Source: Acanthaster planci
Taxonomy: Eukaryota > Echinodermata > Asteroidea > Valvatida > Acanthasteridae
NCBI RefSeq assembly: GCF_001949145.1
Contig: NW_019091459.1
Location: 1,183,475 to 1,247,474 of the forward strand
Direction: 5' to 3'
Length of the DNA: 64,000 nucleotides
Part shown: positions 55,200-64,000 of the stretch, one piece after another
Position numbering within the stretch: the first letter of the stretch is position 1
Layout of the letters: each line of letters begins with the position of its first letter
Notes under the pieces: generated by a model
The model's input: only the letters and a program-made list of their open reading frames with translations
Database searches by the model: none
Told to the model about the DNA's origin: nothing
Translations under genes and position numbers: made by a program

Positions 55200-56800
55200 C
55201 TTACAATGGCTAATGCACTGATATCTACACTGTAAAAAGAGAACCCTTCAGTTTATAATTTGTACAGATTTTATCAGCACCTCCGAACGCGAGGTTAACT
55301 CATTATTTTTGTCTGAGAGTTTTTCAAGTAGAACCCTAAAAGGTAAATGATCAACACCGGCCATTTTCCTTAGGTCTACTGCAATGGTAGGTACTCAAAG
55401 GGACATTTATCCTCACTAGATAGCTGGAGGTGGGCGAGAATCGGCCGATTTACTGTGACTCTGTGAATTGAAGCCGATCATCCAACCTGTTGGCAACTTG
55501 AGACAAAAGTTCCTGAAAGCATTCAGATGCCAGGGTCGACAACGAATAAGATTCCAAAAACCAGAGAAAGCAGGATGATCTCATTATAAGCACATTTATG
55601 ATGCCCAACGGATCAATCTATAAGGAGAGGCAGATTATCATCAAGGATAGTTTGAATTGGACTTTGACAAGCTCCTCTTAGTCAGCCTAAAAGGGGGGGC
55701 TGTGGATTGGGGAATCCATTGACCATACACCCATGAAAAAATCAATAAAACAGTCGGACTTCCAGCCTCTGCTTCCCATAAGTGGTTGCATTAAGTATAC
55801 GATAACCCCAAACCAGACCAATTGCCATGTGACAGCATTCATCGGAATCGGATCACCAAATCGGTTGTCCGATTCCAGACAAAAGATGCCAACTATTTTA
55901 AGAAAAGCTTCAACTACGATAGCCTTTATTGTGATGACATTAAAACGAATTTTGTTTTAAACCTTTTTCGTTGTTTTTTGTGCACTTTTGTCAATATAGA
56001 CACAAATATCGTTCGTATAAATAGCTCCTTGCAGATTTAGACATAATAACATTGGCTTCTATTTTTGGGAATCTTCATGGACATAAATTCCGACGTATGA
56101 GGGATATATACCCCTCCACTTTTCGACGAGGGGTTTGGGCTTTTGAATCACCCCCCCCCATGTTTTGTGTTGAGCAAAGAATGCCGATTTTGAAGCCTAT
56201 ACTGACTTCGAAAACGATCAGAAGTGGTTCAGTATCATCCAAAACGGGAAAACAATAGAAATCCATTACTATGCCGTTCTGATATAAGATTCTGCAGGAA
56301 TGTAATACAATACAGATGTACATCTACAACATGAACAATGCCCCTTGCGTAGTGTTATATGGTGTCAGCCTCTTCCGCTGCATTTCATAAGTTCTAACCC
56401 CCCCCCGAATCCTCATCCCCACCCCCCATTTCTAGCAGAAGTATGCACCACTGGTCATCTGTCATTGTGATAGTGATTGCGTTTGCATCCAGTCCGTTAC
56501 AGGATATATCCCACGCAGAGGTCTAATTGTGTCTGCAGCTGAATTTGTGAAATGTCTGTGTCCCTGAAAACTTGCGCACCGCTCGATTCCCCTGGACACA
56601 TTGGCACAGTTAAAAAAAAATATGAAGCTGTTGAAAACGCGCATCATCTGCAGTGAAGTGCAACACGTAACGAGGTTAAAGACCTTCTACGGCAACTTTC
56701 CATTCTGCAACGAGAACAAGCGAACCAACAATAGGGTATCGGCAAATCGGCTTGGGACACAAAACGACGCAGACTCTTAATCTCAGTAATACTGTGTCAG
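55200..56800. other. Intergenic between SC5D-B and the right lectin gene
   Basis: About 55320-55400 is also present, inverted, at 39500-39600. The rest is unique and without supported coding; short frames near 55730-56040 match nothing I know. Confidence 0.5.
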
Positions 56801-56807
56801 TATAAAA
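56801..56807 (+). promoter_or_regulatory. TATA box of the right lectin gene
   Basis: TATAAAA followed by CCAATGACGTAC, 115-130 bp before the possible start codons. A strong TATA box fits an inducible, tissue-specific secreted protein (inference). Confidence 0.65.
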
Positions 56808-56915
56808 CCAATGACGTACAAAAAGGAAACTCACCAATATGCAACTTGAAGGTGGACCGCACCTACTGGGACAGTGTGCGGTATAAGTGAATTTCTGTTC
56901 AGTTGACGAAGGAGA

Positions 56916-57002
56916 ATGTCTCAGGCCAGTATGGTGCGTGTGTTCCTTCTAGTTGTGGCACTGAGCCATACTGCTTTTGCATTCTCGCTGATGAAAAGAT
57001 CG
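56916..57002 (+). CDS. Right lectin gene exon 1: signal peptide
   Basis: Two in-frame starts, at 56916 (MSQAS...) and 56931 (MVRVFLLVVALSHTAFA). The second gives 24 residues, the same as the left gene's exon 1, and is the better homologous start. It ends FSLMKRS before GTAAGT; Lys-Arg may be a propeptide cleavage site. Confidence 0.85.
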
Positions 57003-60000
57003 GTAAGTTTTGCAACCAGTACGAGGTTGTACTCGGGTACGATTTCAGTTAGTTATAAACTTGTCAGCACATTACCGCAGACTTAAAACGCATTGGGTGT
57101 ATATATGACATGAATAAAGACAAATCCAGGTAGCTGGTTTCGCTGTTACTTTCAACTGTTGATATGTTTGGCGTAGTGGATTATGAATACACAGTGTCGA
57201 CGTGAGTATTTGCTGTCAAAGAAACGTGAAAACAATGGCTCAAAGATTCCTGAATATGCAAAAATCAATTTGTTAATATGCCAATGTTGTGAAGTCCTCC
57301 GGAGACAATGCACTGTGGGGTGCAGGTTTATATTACAAAATATCCTTGTCGCAATATTTCTATTCATGAATATATATGAAAGTTATACCTGGTCGAGAGC
57401 CTGTCACGTGGTTAATAAAGCAGCGGCACGCAGACGATACATATGACATAGAGAGTAGGGGAATGAAAGAAATAAGCTGGTTGATCAAAATGGCCTCAGT
57501 TGATATTTATTACGTTTCGTTTGTCTATTCTCACAACTCAGTCCTAATAGACTTTTTATGACCGGTCAATATTGGCTCTAATTCAGTTTCCCCTTATTGT
57601 AAAATCCTTCTTTATCGTGATTCTTTCAATAGTGTGCAATGAGTCTCTGTTTTTCTACACACCTCTTAGCCACTTTGGTTACTTTATTTTCATGTTAACC
57701 TTGAAGAAGAAAGTATTACATAATCCGGTACTGCAATCCAAACAGTTCATTTCTTTGGTGCATTTATCTTTTATTACTGTGATTGATCGCGTCGCCTTCT
57801 CTTGCCTCAAGAAATACAGTCCCCATGCGGTTTGTAGGTATTATTGATTTTCAAATACCATGTAATACAGAAAATTGGCGTAATCTTTGATTCTATCATT
57901 TTTACTTTTTATAAATGGGGGTTTCGGTCATCCTGGCCACTGACGAAACTTGATACCCGACAACACACATAAAGGGAATGTTATGAATGGACCGCCAGAT
58001 GACACTCCAGGCCTTATAAACACTTGTGTGGAAGTTGAGAATAATGCAAATGATCTATTACTGGAATGGGAGAACACATGATCACGAGGGCTCACTGCTC
58101 AACGTTGAAGGAATAAGCTACTTATACTTGCTAATTGTTCTGCCTTACAAGAAAAAATTTTCAATCGATTTCCTAAGAATAAGATGCAAGGTTTGGATTT
58201 GGACGAATTGTCATGTGTGTAATTCGTGCTTGTTTTTGTTTTTTGTTTTGTTTTGTTTTTTTGTTACAACACGTATGCTTAAGCTTCTTTGGAAACCTGT
58301 AATGTCTTCGTTTGAAGAACTCTATTTTCCACAGCAGAATTTCCATTTCAACACGTAAATCATGTCAAATGATTATTTTAATTTTTGGTCATCTTTAACT
58401 TTCTTTTATTACTACAAGTTCTTGTCTCATTTTGCACGTATTCCAGAGTGACGTGGACAATCATCTTTTGGAACTGTTGAAACGCATGGGAGTAAATGAT
58501 GAAGGTAATTAATGATCACTTCAAATGGTTGGTCCAAGAGAAAATATTTGCATTACATGACTGAACATTGATCTCCTACAATGGTTGTTACTGCAAGAAT
58601 GTTTGTGTGTTTAATGCTTGCATGTGGCACGATTTCAGACGAGTCATAATTAGGGCCCAAATGAACTTATTTTCTAAGAAAAAAGTTTTGTTCCAAAATC
58701 AAAGATGTTATAAGCGCAAAAATGATAGAAATGGATAATGATCACCGATGGCCAAAGCCGCTTGAAATTGTACTTCTAAAAGGGACAGGCCAAATTGGAG
58801 ACTATGAAGTGCTTTACTTTTGTCTCGTGTAAAGCGTCTGATAGAGTGCACATTCCGAATCGTACAAACTACAGTATGTTTCCCTGGCGTCTCATACCTG
58901 CAGACCTGTGTTAATCCAAATGGTACAAGACTATTGGGGTTGCAAATAATGCTGGATTACAACAATTCGGACTTGTTGAATAATATTGCTATTATTTCAC
59001 TGCTGGTACATAAAATACAAGAATTGTAACAAAGATTATAGCCCCTTGGAACATGCAGCAAGGTATGAGACGGAGAGAACCCCCCCCCCGCTTTGTGTTG
59101 GTCATTGTCGCAGGAATCTGGGGAATTCTTTTCAGACATCTTGGGGGGATGTGTTAAGTAACAATAGTCTGGGATGTGTATAGGGATTGGACATGTTGGG
59201 AGGGGGTTCCCCTCGGTCTCATTTCTTGCTGGGTTTACCTTGAAAAAGAAGAAAATGAAGGCATCACTCTTCCAGAAATGTATACAGATTGCAGATTGGG
59301 GACTGGAAAATAGCTAGGGTTGGATTCAAACACTGATTGTAAATGTGTGGGAGGTGAGAACATACAAGTTCAACAACCTGACTTTCCTATAGTCCCCTGT
59401 CATCAAAAGCAGAATTGGATGTAAAAAAAAGGTAAAAAAAAGTTAGATGCCTTTCAGTTAGTTTTCGTAATAGTGCAATGAACAAAATAAGGAACTGATG
59501 CAATTTGAAAAGAAGAAACCTGAAGTGCATTCTCTGCATTAATTCTTAGTAAGAAAGAAATGTTACAGATTCTTTTGTAAGTATAAATCTGAAGATTGAA
59601 CAAACCTTTATGGTAGGCAATCAAGAGGTTCTACAGCAGCATTTGCCAATGTTTTTCTACAGTTTGTGGGTATGATATCTATTTTCCAGCATCCAAAGGT
59701 GAAAGAGAAGTGAAAATCTCGGGCGTTAATCTAGTTCAGAGTTCTGCTGTGGAAGGTTTCTCGGCATGGAAAGTTGCCTCAAAGGCAGTAGATGGTCGAT
59801 ACGATGACTCCAATTTTTTCGGTGCAGATGGATCAGAGTACGGTGGAAGTTGCACTGTAACGGGTAAGCTGTTTATATCTGTACATTATATCAGAAGTCA
59901 GGAGGAGTGTGAGTAGGGATGGGAAACACGCCCTTCTGTGTAATGCCCATGCCCTAGACGGGCCCTTACCGCACTGTTCCCTTACCGTTCTGTATTACCG

Positions 60001-63000
60001 TTTTACAAGCTGTGGTTCATCAATTTGTTTCCAGGTGTGGAGCGGATCCAGGATGGGCTATATTTAGTCTGCTTACAATATTTCGTAACAGGTGCCTTAA
60101 CAAGTACACTGTCTGCGTTTCAAAACAATGCAAGTTCCCATTTCAGATAACCACCCTCCTCACTTTGACCATACTTTGCCAATCTTTTGTATGATATTAA
60201 GGGAAATGCGTACACATATGGTTTCCCCAAAATTATAGTCGGTATTCATTTTTCACTAATTAAACACCCCGTTGAAATGACAAAAGACGTTTTTCAGAAA
60301 GTTTCGTGCGCTAAGGTTATTAACTTCCAATTCATAAAACAAACATAATGCAGTGACATCCTTATAATATATAACATTAGTCCATTTGAAATTTTTCACA
60401 TTTTGTAACGCTACGAATGACACCAAAAACTGAATCTTGTCCCATCGTTATCCTTGTAGAGTCGACCATGAATCATTCCTATAATAAGCTTCGATTCTCG
60501 ATTGACTATTTGATATTCAGATTCCGAGAGCAATCCTTATTGGGGAACTGTCTTCGAAGAGGAAATCTGCATCAGCAGAGTCAGGATTTTAAATCGTGGA
60601 GATGGCTTCAGTAAGTAATTATTGACTCTACCCACTGAACATATTTCCTCTTTAGGATATGATGTCGTGTGGTGGCTGTGGTTTTCCGTTGTGGCAAAAA
60701 TACGAAAATACGCGGTGTAAACGGTACCGTCGTGTGTTGGTTATACCACTATGTTATGTAGAGGATTAATGTAGAGTTCGTTGCCTCTGTATAGGAAGTA
60801 CAATGACCGGATACAGGATCTCTGAAACTTCAAAAAAAAAAATCGTGGATGTAGAGGGCTGGAATATACACATCGTTTTCCATGCTGTGCTATTGCCTTG
60901 GTTCTGTTAATATGGTTAGATGATATGGTCCGCTGACATTTACCTGGAGTGATCAAGAAATTTAACAGATTCCTGCTTTAAATGACGACAGAGATTCTCA
61001 AGTTGATTCTGGTTTTAAGGGTATGGCCTAGAAAAAACTCAGAAATCTGCATCAGATCAGAATATTTGAGTTTTGAAAAGGGACATTCAATGCTTTCTGC
61101 GGGCCCGTCGTGAAGGATTAGTCTTCCCTCGACTTCTGACCTATTTTGGGCAAACAGCACGTTATACTTTAAGAAATTTTGCTCTAACGTTTTACCCCTA
61201 GATGAGAAGCTGACAGGTGCAGAGGTCCAGTTTGGTGTCAAACGAGTTCTAAAACTGAATACAAACCCTACCTGTGGATCACCAGTGACCGCTGAACAAG
61301 CCGCAGTGCCTGGAGGGACGATTGAAGTTGAATGCAGCGAACCAATCAGGGGGAGGTTTCTCATGATTGGTATCCCAGCCGACAATGCTACTTTGCAGCT
61401 GTGTGAGGTTCGGGTTTGGGCGATACCAATGGACCAGTGTCCTCCAGGTAAGACAAGTCAGTCTTCCTTCATTTTGTGGTGGCATCAAATCTCCACTCAT
61501 GTTTAGTTATATTCTGATCCAGTTGCGAACATCACATTCATGCACGTTGGTCCTTAGCTGAAGTGTGTGCGTTGACTTTGGCTAGTCATGCCACCCATGA
61601 GGGGAAGGTAACACGCGTACCACCTGTTTTTGAACACAATTAACGAGCAGTAATTGCTTCTTAATCTAATAACCAGCCTATTTTGTATAGTTAGAAGCAA
61701 TCTCATCAAATTGGCCTCAAGTAGCCCATCTGTGGATGTTGTAAATGCAGAGTGATTGTGTTTTTCCAAGAATGTTTAGATGTTGATCTCTTTTTCATGT
61801 TTATAATACAGGCGTTTCACAATAATGCGCCTCCAAGGGTTTGCAACGCGTTGACCAATCACGATGCGCGAAATCTGTCGACCATTTCCAAACGCGTATT
61901 GGGTCGACAGATTTCGCACAATATGATTGGCCAACACGTTGCAAAGTATTGGAGGTGCATTGTTGTAAATCGCACCTTATTGGCGTCAAATGTTTTGAAA
62001 TGAAATGGGGAACCATGTAAAGTAAGTACTAACATGAATAAAAGTAAAATCCCAATTTTTACCAGCTATTTATTCGAATGTCATTTGTTGATCCGAAGAA
62101 AATCTCCTTTGTTTCCACTACGAGGCCATTGGACGTCGTGATTATTTACTTTCTTCCTCTGCTTTACAGAATTTACGGGTGAGACAGAATTAGATCTCAA
62201 CGAAAATCCTGTAGGACAGTCCTCCGCCGTTGGAGCTGAAAGTGCTGAGGAAGCTGCCAAAAACGCTATAGATGGTCAATACGATAATACGAAGCTTCTG
62301 GGTGTAGGAGGAGAAATGTATGGCGGAAGCTGCACAATAACAAGTAATCTAAAGTGCCACGTTTTTGCGATCTGTCAAATCGGAAGAGACCTTGTAAAAG
62401 ATCAAATCTTCACCCAAAGTGCAATTAGCCACCTGTAATTCCCAATTAATCTTTAAGTTCAGGATATTTCAGGAAAAAAAAACAGAGTGAAAGGACTAAT
62501 CTCACTCTGACTCTTTTGAAGAGTTTAAAGATAAAATTATTGGAAATGAGGGTGAAAGTTTTGCAACAGATGAACCTGGCTGGGCAAGGCCTGGCAAACG
62601 TCATGACCAAGGGAACTGAACTACAACTCATTTTAAAATATTACTAAAATATTACTCAATACAAACCTTACGATGTTTATCTTTCTGACTGTCTGTTTCA
62701 TATTCAGAACCAGAGCAGAATCCTTATTGGGGAATACGTTTCTTCAAGGAATACTGCATCAACAAAATCAGGATTTTGAATCGTGGCGACGGAGTCAGTA
62801 AGTTAGTGAGAAGCAGATATTTCATTCAACCTGCTTTTTTAATTTTGAGGTAAAGACTCGTGCATGGGTAGCAGTTAAAGAGCAACTCAAAAGAAAAACA
62901 TGTTTTCTCTTATTTTTATCTGTTCAAATAAATATGGAAGCATCCAAATCGAACGCAGTGTCGTTTGTCTTCGGAGGCAACTATTACAAGGCAAAAAGGG

Positions 63001-63847
63001 TTTTTCTTCTGTTCATGCCAAGATGCCAATTCTGAACATGCTGAATATAGATTGCGTCATTCGGAGAAAACAGAGACAACGAGGGGAACCCTCGCCCTGT
63101 GTTTGTAGTGGATAAACCCTCGTGCATACAAAACAATGGCTACATGCAATATTTGACATGCACAAGACTGCACCATTATATACAACGAAACTGTTGATTT
63201 TTATGCACTCTATTTGACATATCTTTACATGGAGGCTAATTTACAACATTTGCATGTCAATATTTGTCCAATTGTTCAATGATTGTCATATGAAACGTTC
63301 AACCCTTGCGATGAGCAACTTCTACGTTTAAGGTAGCGCACTCTTCATGTATGTTATTAAACATTTGACTGTACGATAGCTTGAGTTATGTATTTGTAAG
63401 GATTTAAAATATGAAAGTGAAAGAGTGATTTTACTATCTCTGAATGATAGCCTAAGTTTCTCAAAAGATTGAATAAAATTAGTTTGGAAGTTGAAATCAT
63501 TGAAGGCAACAGGTGATAGCCAAACCCTACATAAATATAAAAGAAGCATTTTTTGCTTACTCTTTTCCAATGGACAATGCTTCAAAACATTTCTTCCACA
63601 GGTGAAAGATTGACAGGTGCAGTGGTCAGGATTGGCTCTGAAAGGACCACTGACTTGAATAAAAACACGGCCTGTGGATCGCCAGTGACCGCTGAACAAG
63701 CCGCAGTGCCAGGAGGAACGATTGAGGTTGAATGTAGCCACCCAATCAAGGGGGATCTTATATTCATTGGAATCCCGGCTGACAATGCTACTTTGCAGCT
63801 GTGCGAGGTTCGAGTTTGGGCGGTTCCCGTTGAACAATGTTCTCCAG
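56916..63847 (+). CDS. F-type-lectin-like secreted protein, right gene (two domains, 3' end may lie outside)
   Basis: Exons: 56916-57002, 58447-58504, 59690-59863, 60521-60610, 61202-61447, 62170-62343, 62708-62797, 63602-63847. All introns are GT/AG; the first is phase 0, the rest phase 1. The product is a signal peptide, a leader helix, then two lectin domains of about 170 residues. Exon lengths are exactly 174, 90 and 246 bp in both domains. Motifs: DGRYDDSNFF and YGGSCTVT, NPYWG, NRGDGFNEK and NRGDGVSER (RxDx4K/R), CGSPVTAEQAAVPGGTIEVE, and LQLCEVRVW. The upstream His of the fucose site is Val in domain 1 and Ile in domain 2. Sugar specificity may therefore differ from classic fucolectins. 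The last exon ends at a GT donor, so more sequence follows beyond the edge. Confidence 0.88.
58447..58504 (+). CDS. Right lectin gene exon 2: leader helix
   Basis: A 58-bp exon; acceptor TATTCCAG, donor GTAATT; phase 0 in, 1 out. Encodes SDVDNHLLELLKRMGVNDE. Almost identical to the stranded inverted exon at 39273-39330. Confidence 0.87.
59055..59233 (+). mobile_element. MITE family D, copy 5 (best preserved ends)
   Basis: Inverted ends GCAGCAAGGTATGAGACGGA (59055-59074) and TCGGTCTCATTTCTTGCTGG (59214-59233). In the right lectin intron 2, of which the rest (58505-59689) holds nothing recognisable. Confidence 0.82.
59690..59863 (+). CDS. Right lectin gene exon 3: domain 1, N-terminal third
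   Basis: A 174-bp exon; acceptor TTTTCCAG, donor GTAAGC, phase 1/1. Encodes ASKGEREVKISGVNLVQSSA, SKAVDGRYDDSNFFGADGSE and YGGSCTVT. Confidence 0.9.
60521..60610 (+). CDS. Right lectin gene exon 4: domain 1, middle third
   Basis: A 90-bp exon; acceptor GATATTCAG, donor GTAAGT. Encodes SESNPYWGTVFEEEICISR then VRILNRGDGF. Confidence 0.9.
61202..61447 (+). CDS. Right lectin gene exon 5: domain 1, C-terminal third
   Basis: A 246-bp exon; acceptor ACCCCTAG, donor GTAAGA. Encodes NEKLTGAEVQFGVKRVLKLN, CGSPVTAEQAAVPGGTIEVE and LQLCEVRVWAIPMDQCPP. Confidence 0.92.
61810..61976. mobile_element. Foldback MITE, nearly a complete hairpin
   Basis: Arms of about 70 nt (61810-61880 and 61907-61976) are imperfect inverse copies: GCGCCTCCAAGGGTTTGCAA with TTGCAAAGTATTGGAGGTGC, and GCGAAATCTGTCGACC with GGTCGACAGATTTCGC. 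The loop is about 25 nt. A half copy lies at 14741-14850. In right lectin intron 5. Confidence 0.85.
62170..62343 (+). CDS. Right lectin gene exon 6: domain 2, N-terminal third
   Basis: A 174-bp exon; acceptor GCTTTACAG, donor GTAATC. Encodes EFTGETELDLNENPVGQSSA, then IDGQYDNTKLLGVGGEM and YGGSCTIT. Confidence 0.9.
62708..62797 (+). CDS. Right lectin gene exon 7: domain 2, middle third
   Basis: A 90-bp exon; acceptor CATATTCAG, donor GTAAGT. Encodes PEQNPYWGIRFFKEYCINK then IRILNRGDGV. Confidence 0.9.
63602..63847 (+). CDS. Right lectin gene exon 8: domain 2, C-terminal third
   Basis: A 246-bp exon; acceptor TTCCACAG, donor GTGTGC. Encodes SERLTGAVVRIGSERTTDLN, CGSPVTAEQAAVPGGTIEVE, CSHPIKGDLIFIGIPADNA and LCEVRVWAVPVEQCSP. 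The last 153 bases of the window are intron. Confidence 0.9.
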
Positions 63848-64000
63848 GTGTGCTATTACAAATGAGTCTAGCTTCGTTGTTTTTGCGACCAACGCTTTAT
63901 TAATGCAGTAACAATGTTTTAGACTGAAGATGGAACCTTTATGAATACGACAAACAATCCCCGCCAGAATGGCGTCTGTCCAAACGAACTGGACGCTATA

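Noticed and set aside
55733-56040. Overlapping frames with residues such as FQTKDANYFKKSFNYDSLYC
   Set aside because: No family recognised, no splice context, not present in other copies.

Overview
Eukaryotic (metazoan) genomic DNA: compact split genes with GT/AG introns, TATA/CCAAT promoters, many TACATGTA-rich stretches, several kinds of non-LTR retrotransposon remnants, MITEs and minisatellites. The gene set (RBM42, a sterol C5-desaturase pair, F-type-lectin-like genes) and the apparently allelic repeats joined across single-N gaps suggest a highly heterozygous marine invertebrate. A deuterostome such as an echinoderm, amphioxus or hemichordate is likely, but the species cannot be fixed from sequence alone.

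Layout. (1) 1-8664, minus strand: 5' part of a secreted F-type-lectin-like gene, with six exons visible; it runs off the left edge. (2) 8.7-15.8 kb: intergenic DNA with a SINE, a MITE cluster and a decayed non-LTR retrotransposon. (3) 15879-27197, plus strand: a complete RBM42 gene in seven coding exons. I spliced it by hand into one 494-residue frame ending in a single RRM. Introns 1 and 2 hold three minisatellites, one interrupted by a 676-N gap, and exon 4 appears twice across a single-N join. (4) 27.9-37.3 kb and 42.3-55.2 kb, plus strand: two tandem copies of a sterol C5-desaturase (lathosterol oxidase, SC5D-like) gene. Each has three coding exons and a predicted 294-residue product with all three histidine boxes. 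The duplicated unit includes a TATA promoter, a putative untranslated first exon and the 3' flank. (5) 38.9-41.9 kb: an inverted, internally deleted third copy. It carries an SC5D exon 2, the start of SC5D exon 3 and one lectin leader exon. (6) 56.8-64.0 kb, plus strand: a second F-type-lectin-like gene with a TATA box, a two-exon leader and two lectin domains; it may continue past the right edge.

The two lectin genes point outward at opposite ends, with RBM42 and the desaturases between them. Both share one plan: a 24-residue signal-peptide exon, a short helix exon, then lectin domains each made from three exons (about 174-183, 90 and 246 bp), with phase-1 introns around the domain exons. 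SC5D acts in the ER in sterol synthesis, RBM42 is an RNA-binding protein, and the lectins are predicted to be secreted. I see no common pathway; the cluster looks like the product of local duplication.

Most other short open frames are chance frames, shadows of exons, or lie inside repeats. Exon limits come from splice signals, reading-frame continuity and comparison of paralogous copies within the window. Family names come from remembered motifs, not a database search.
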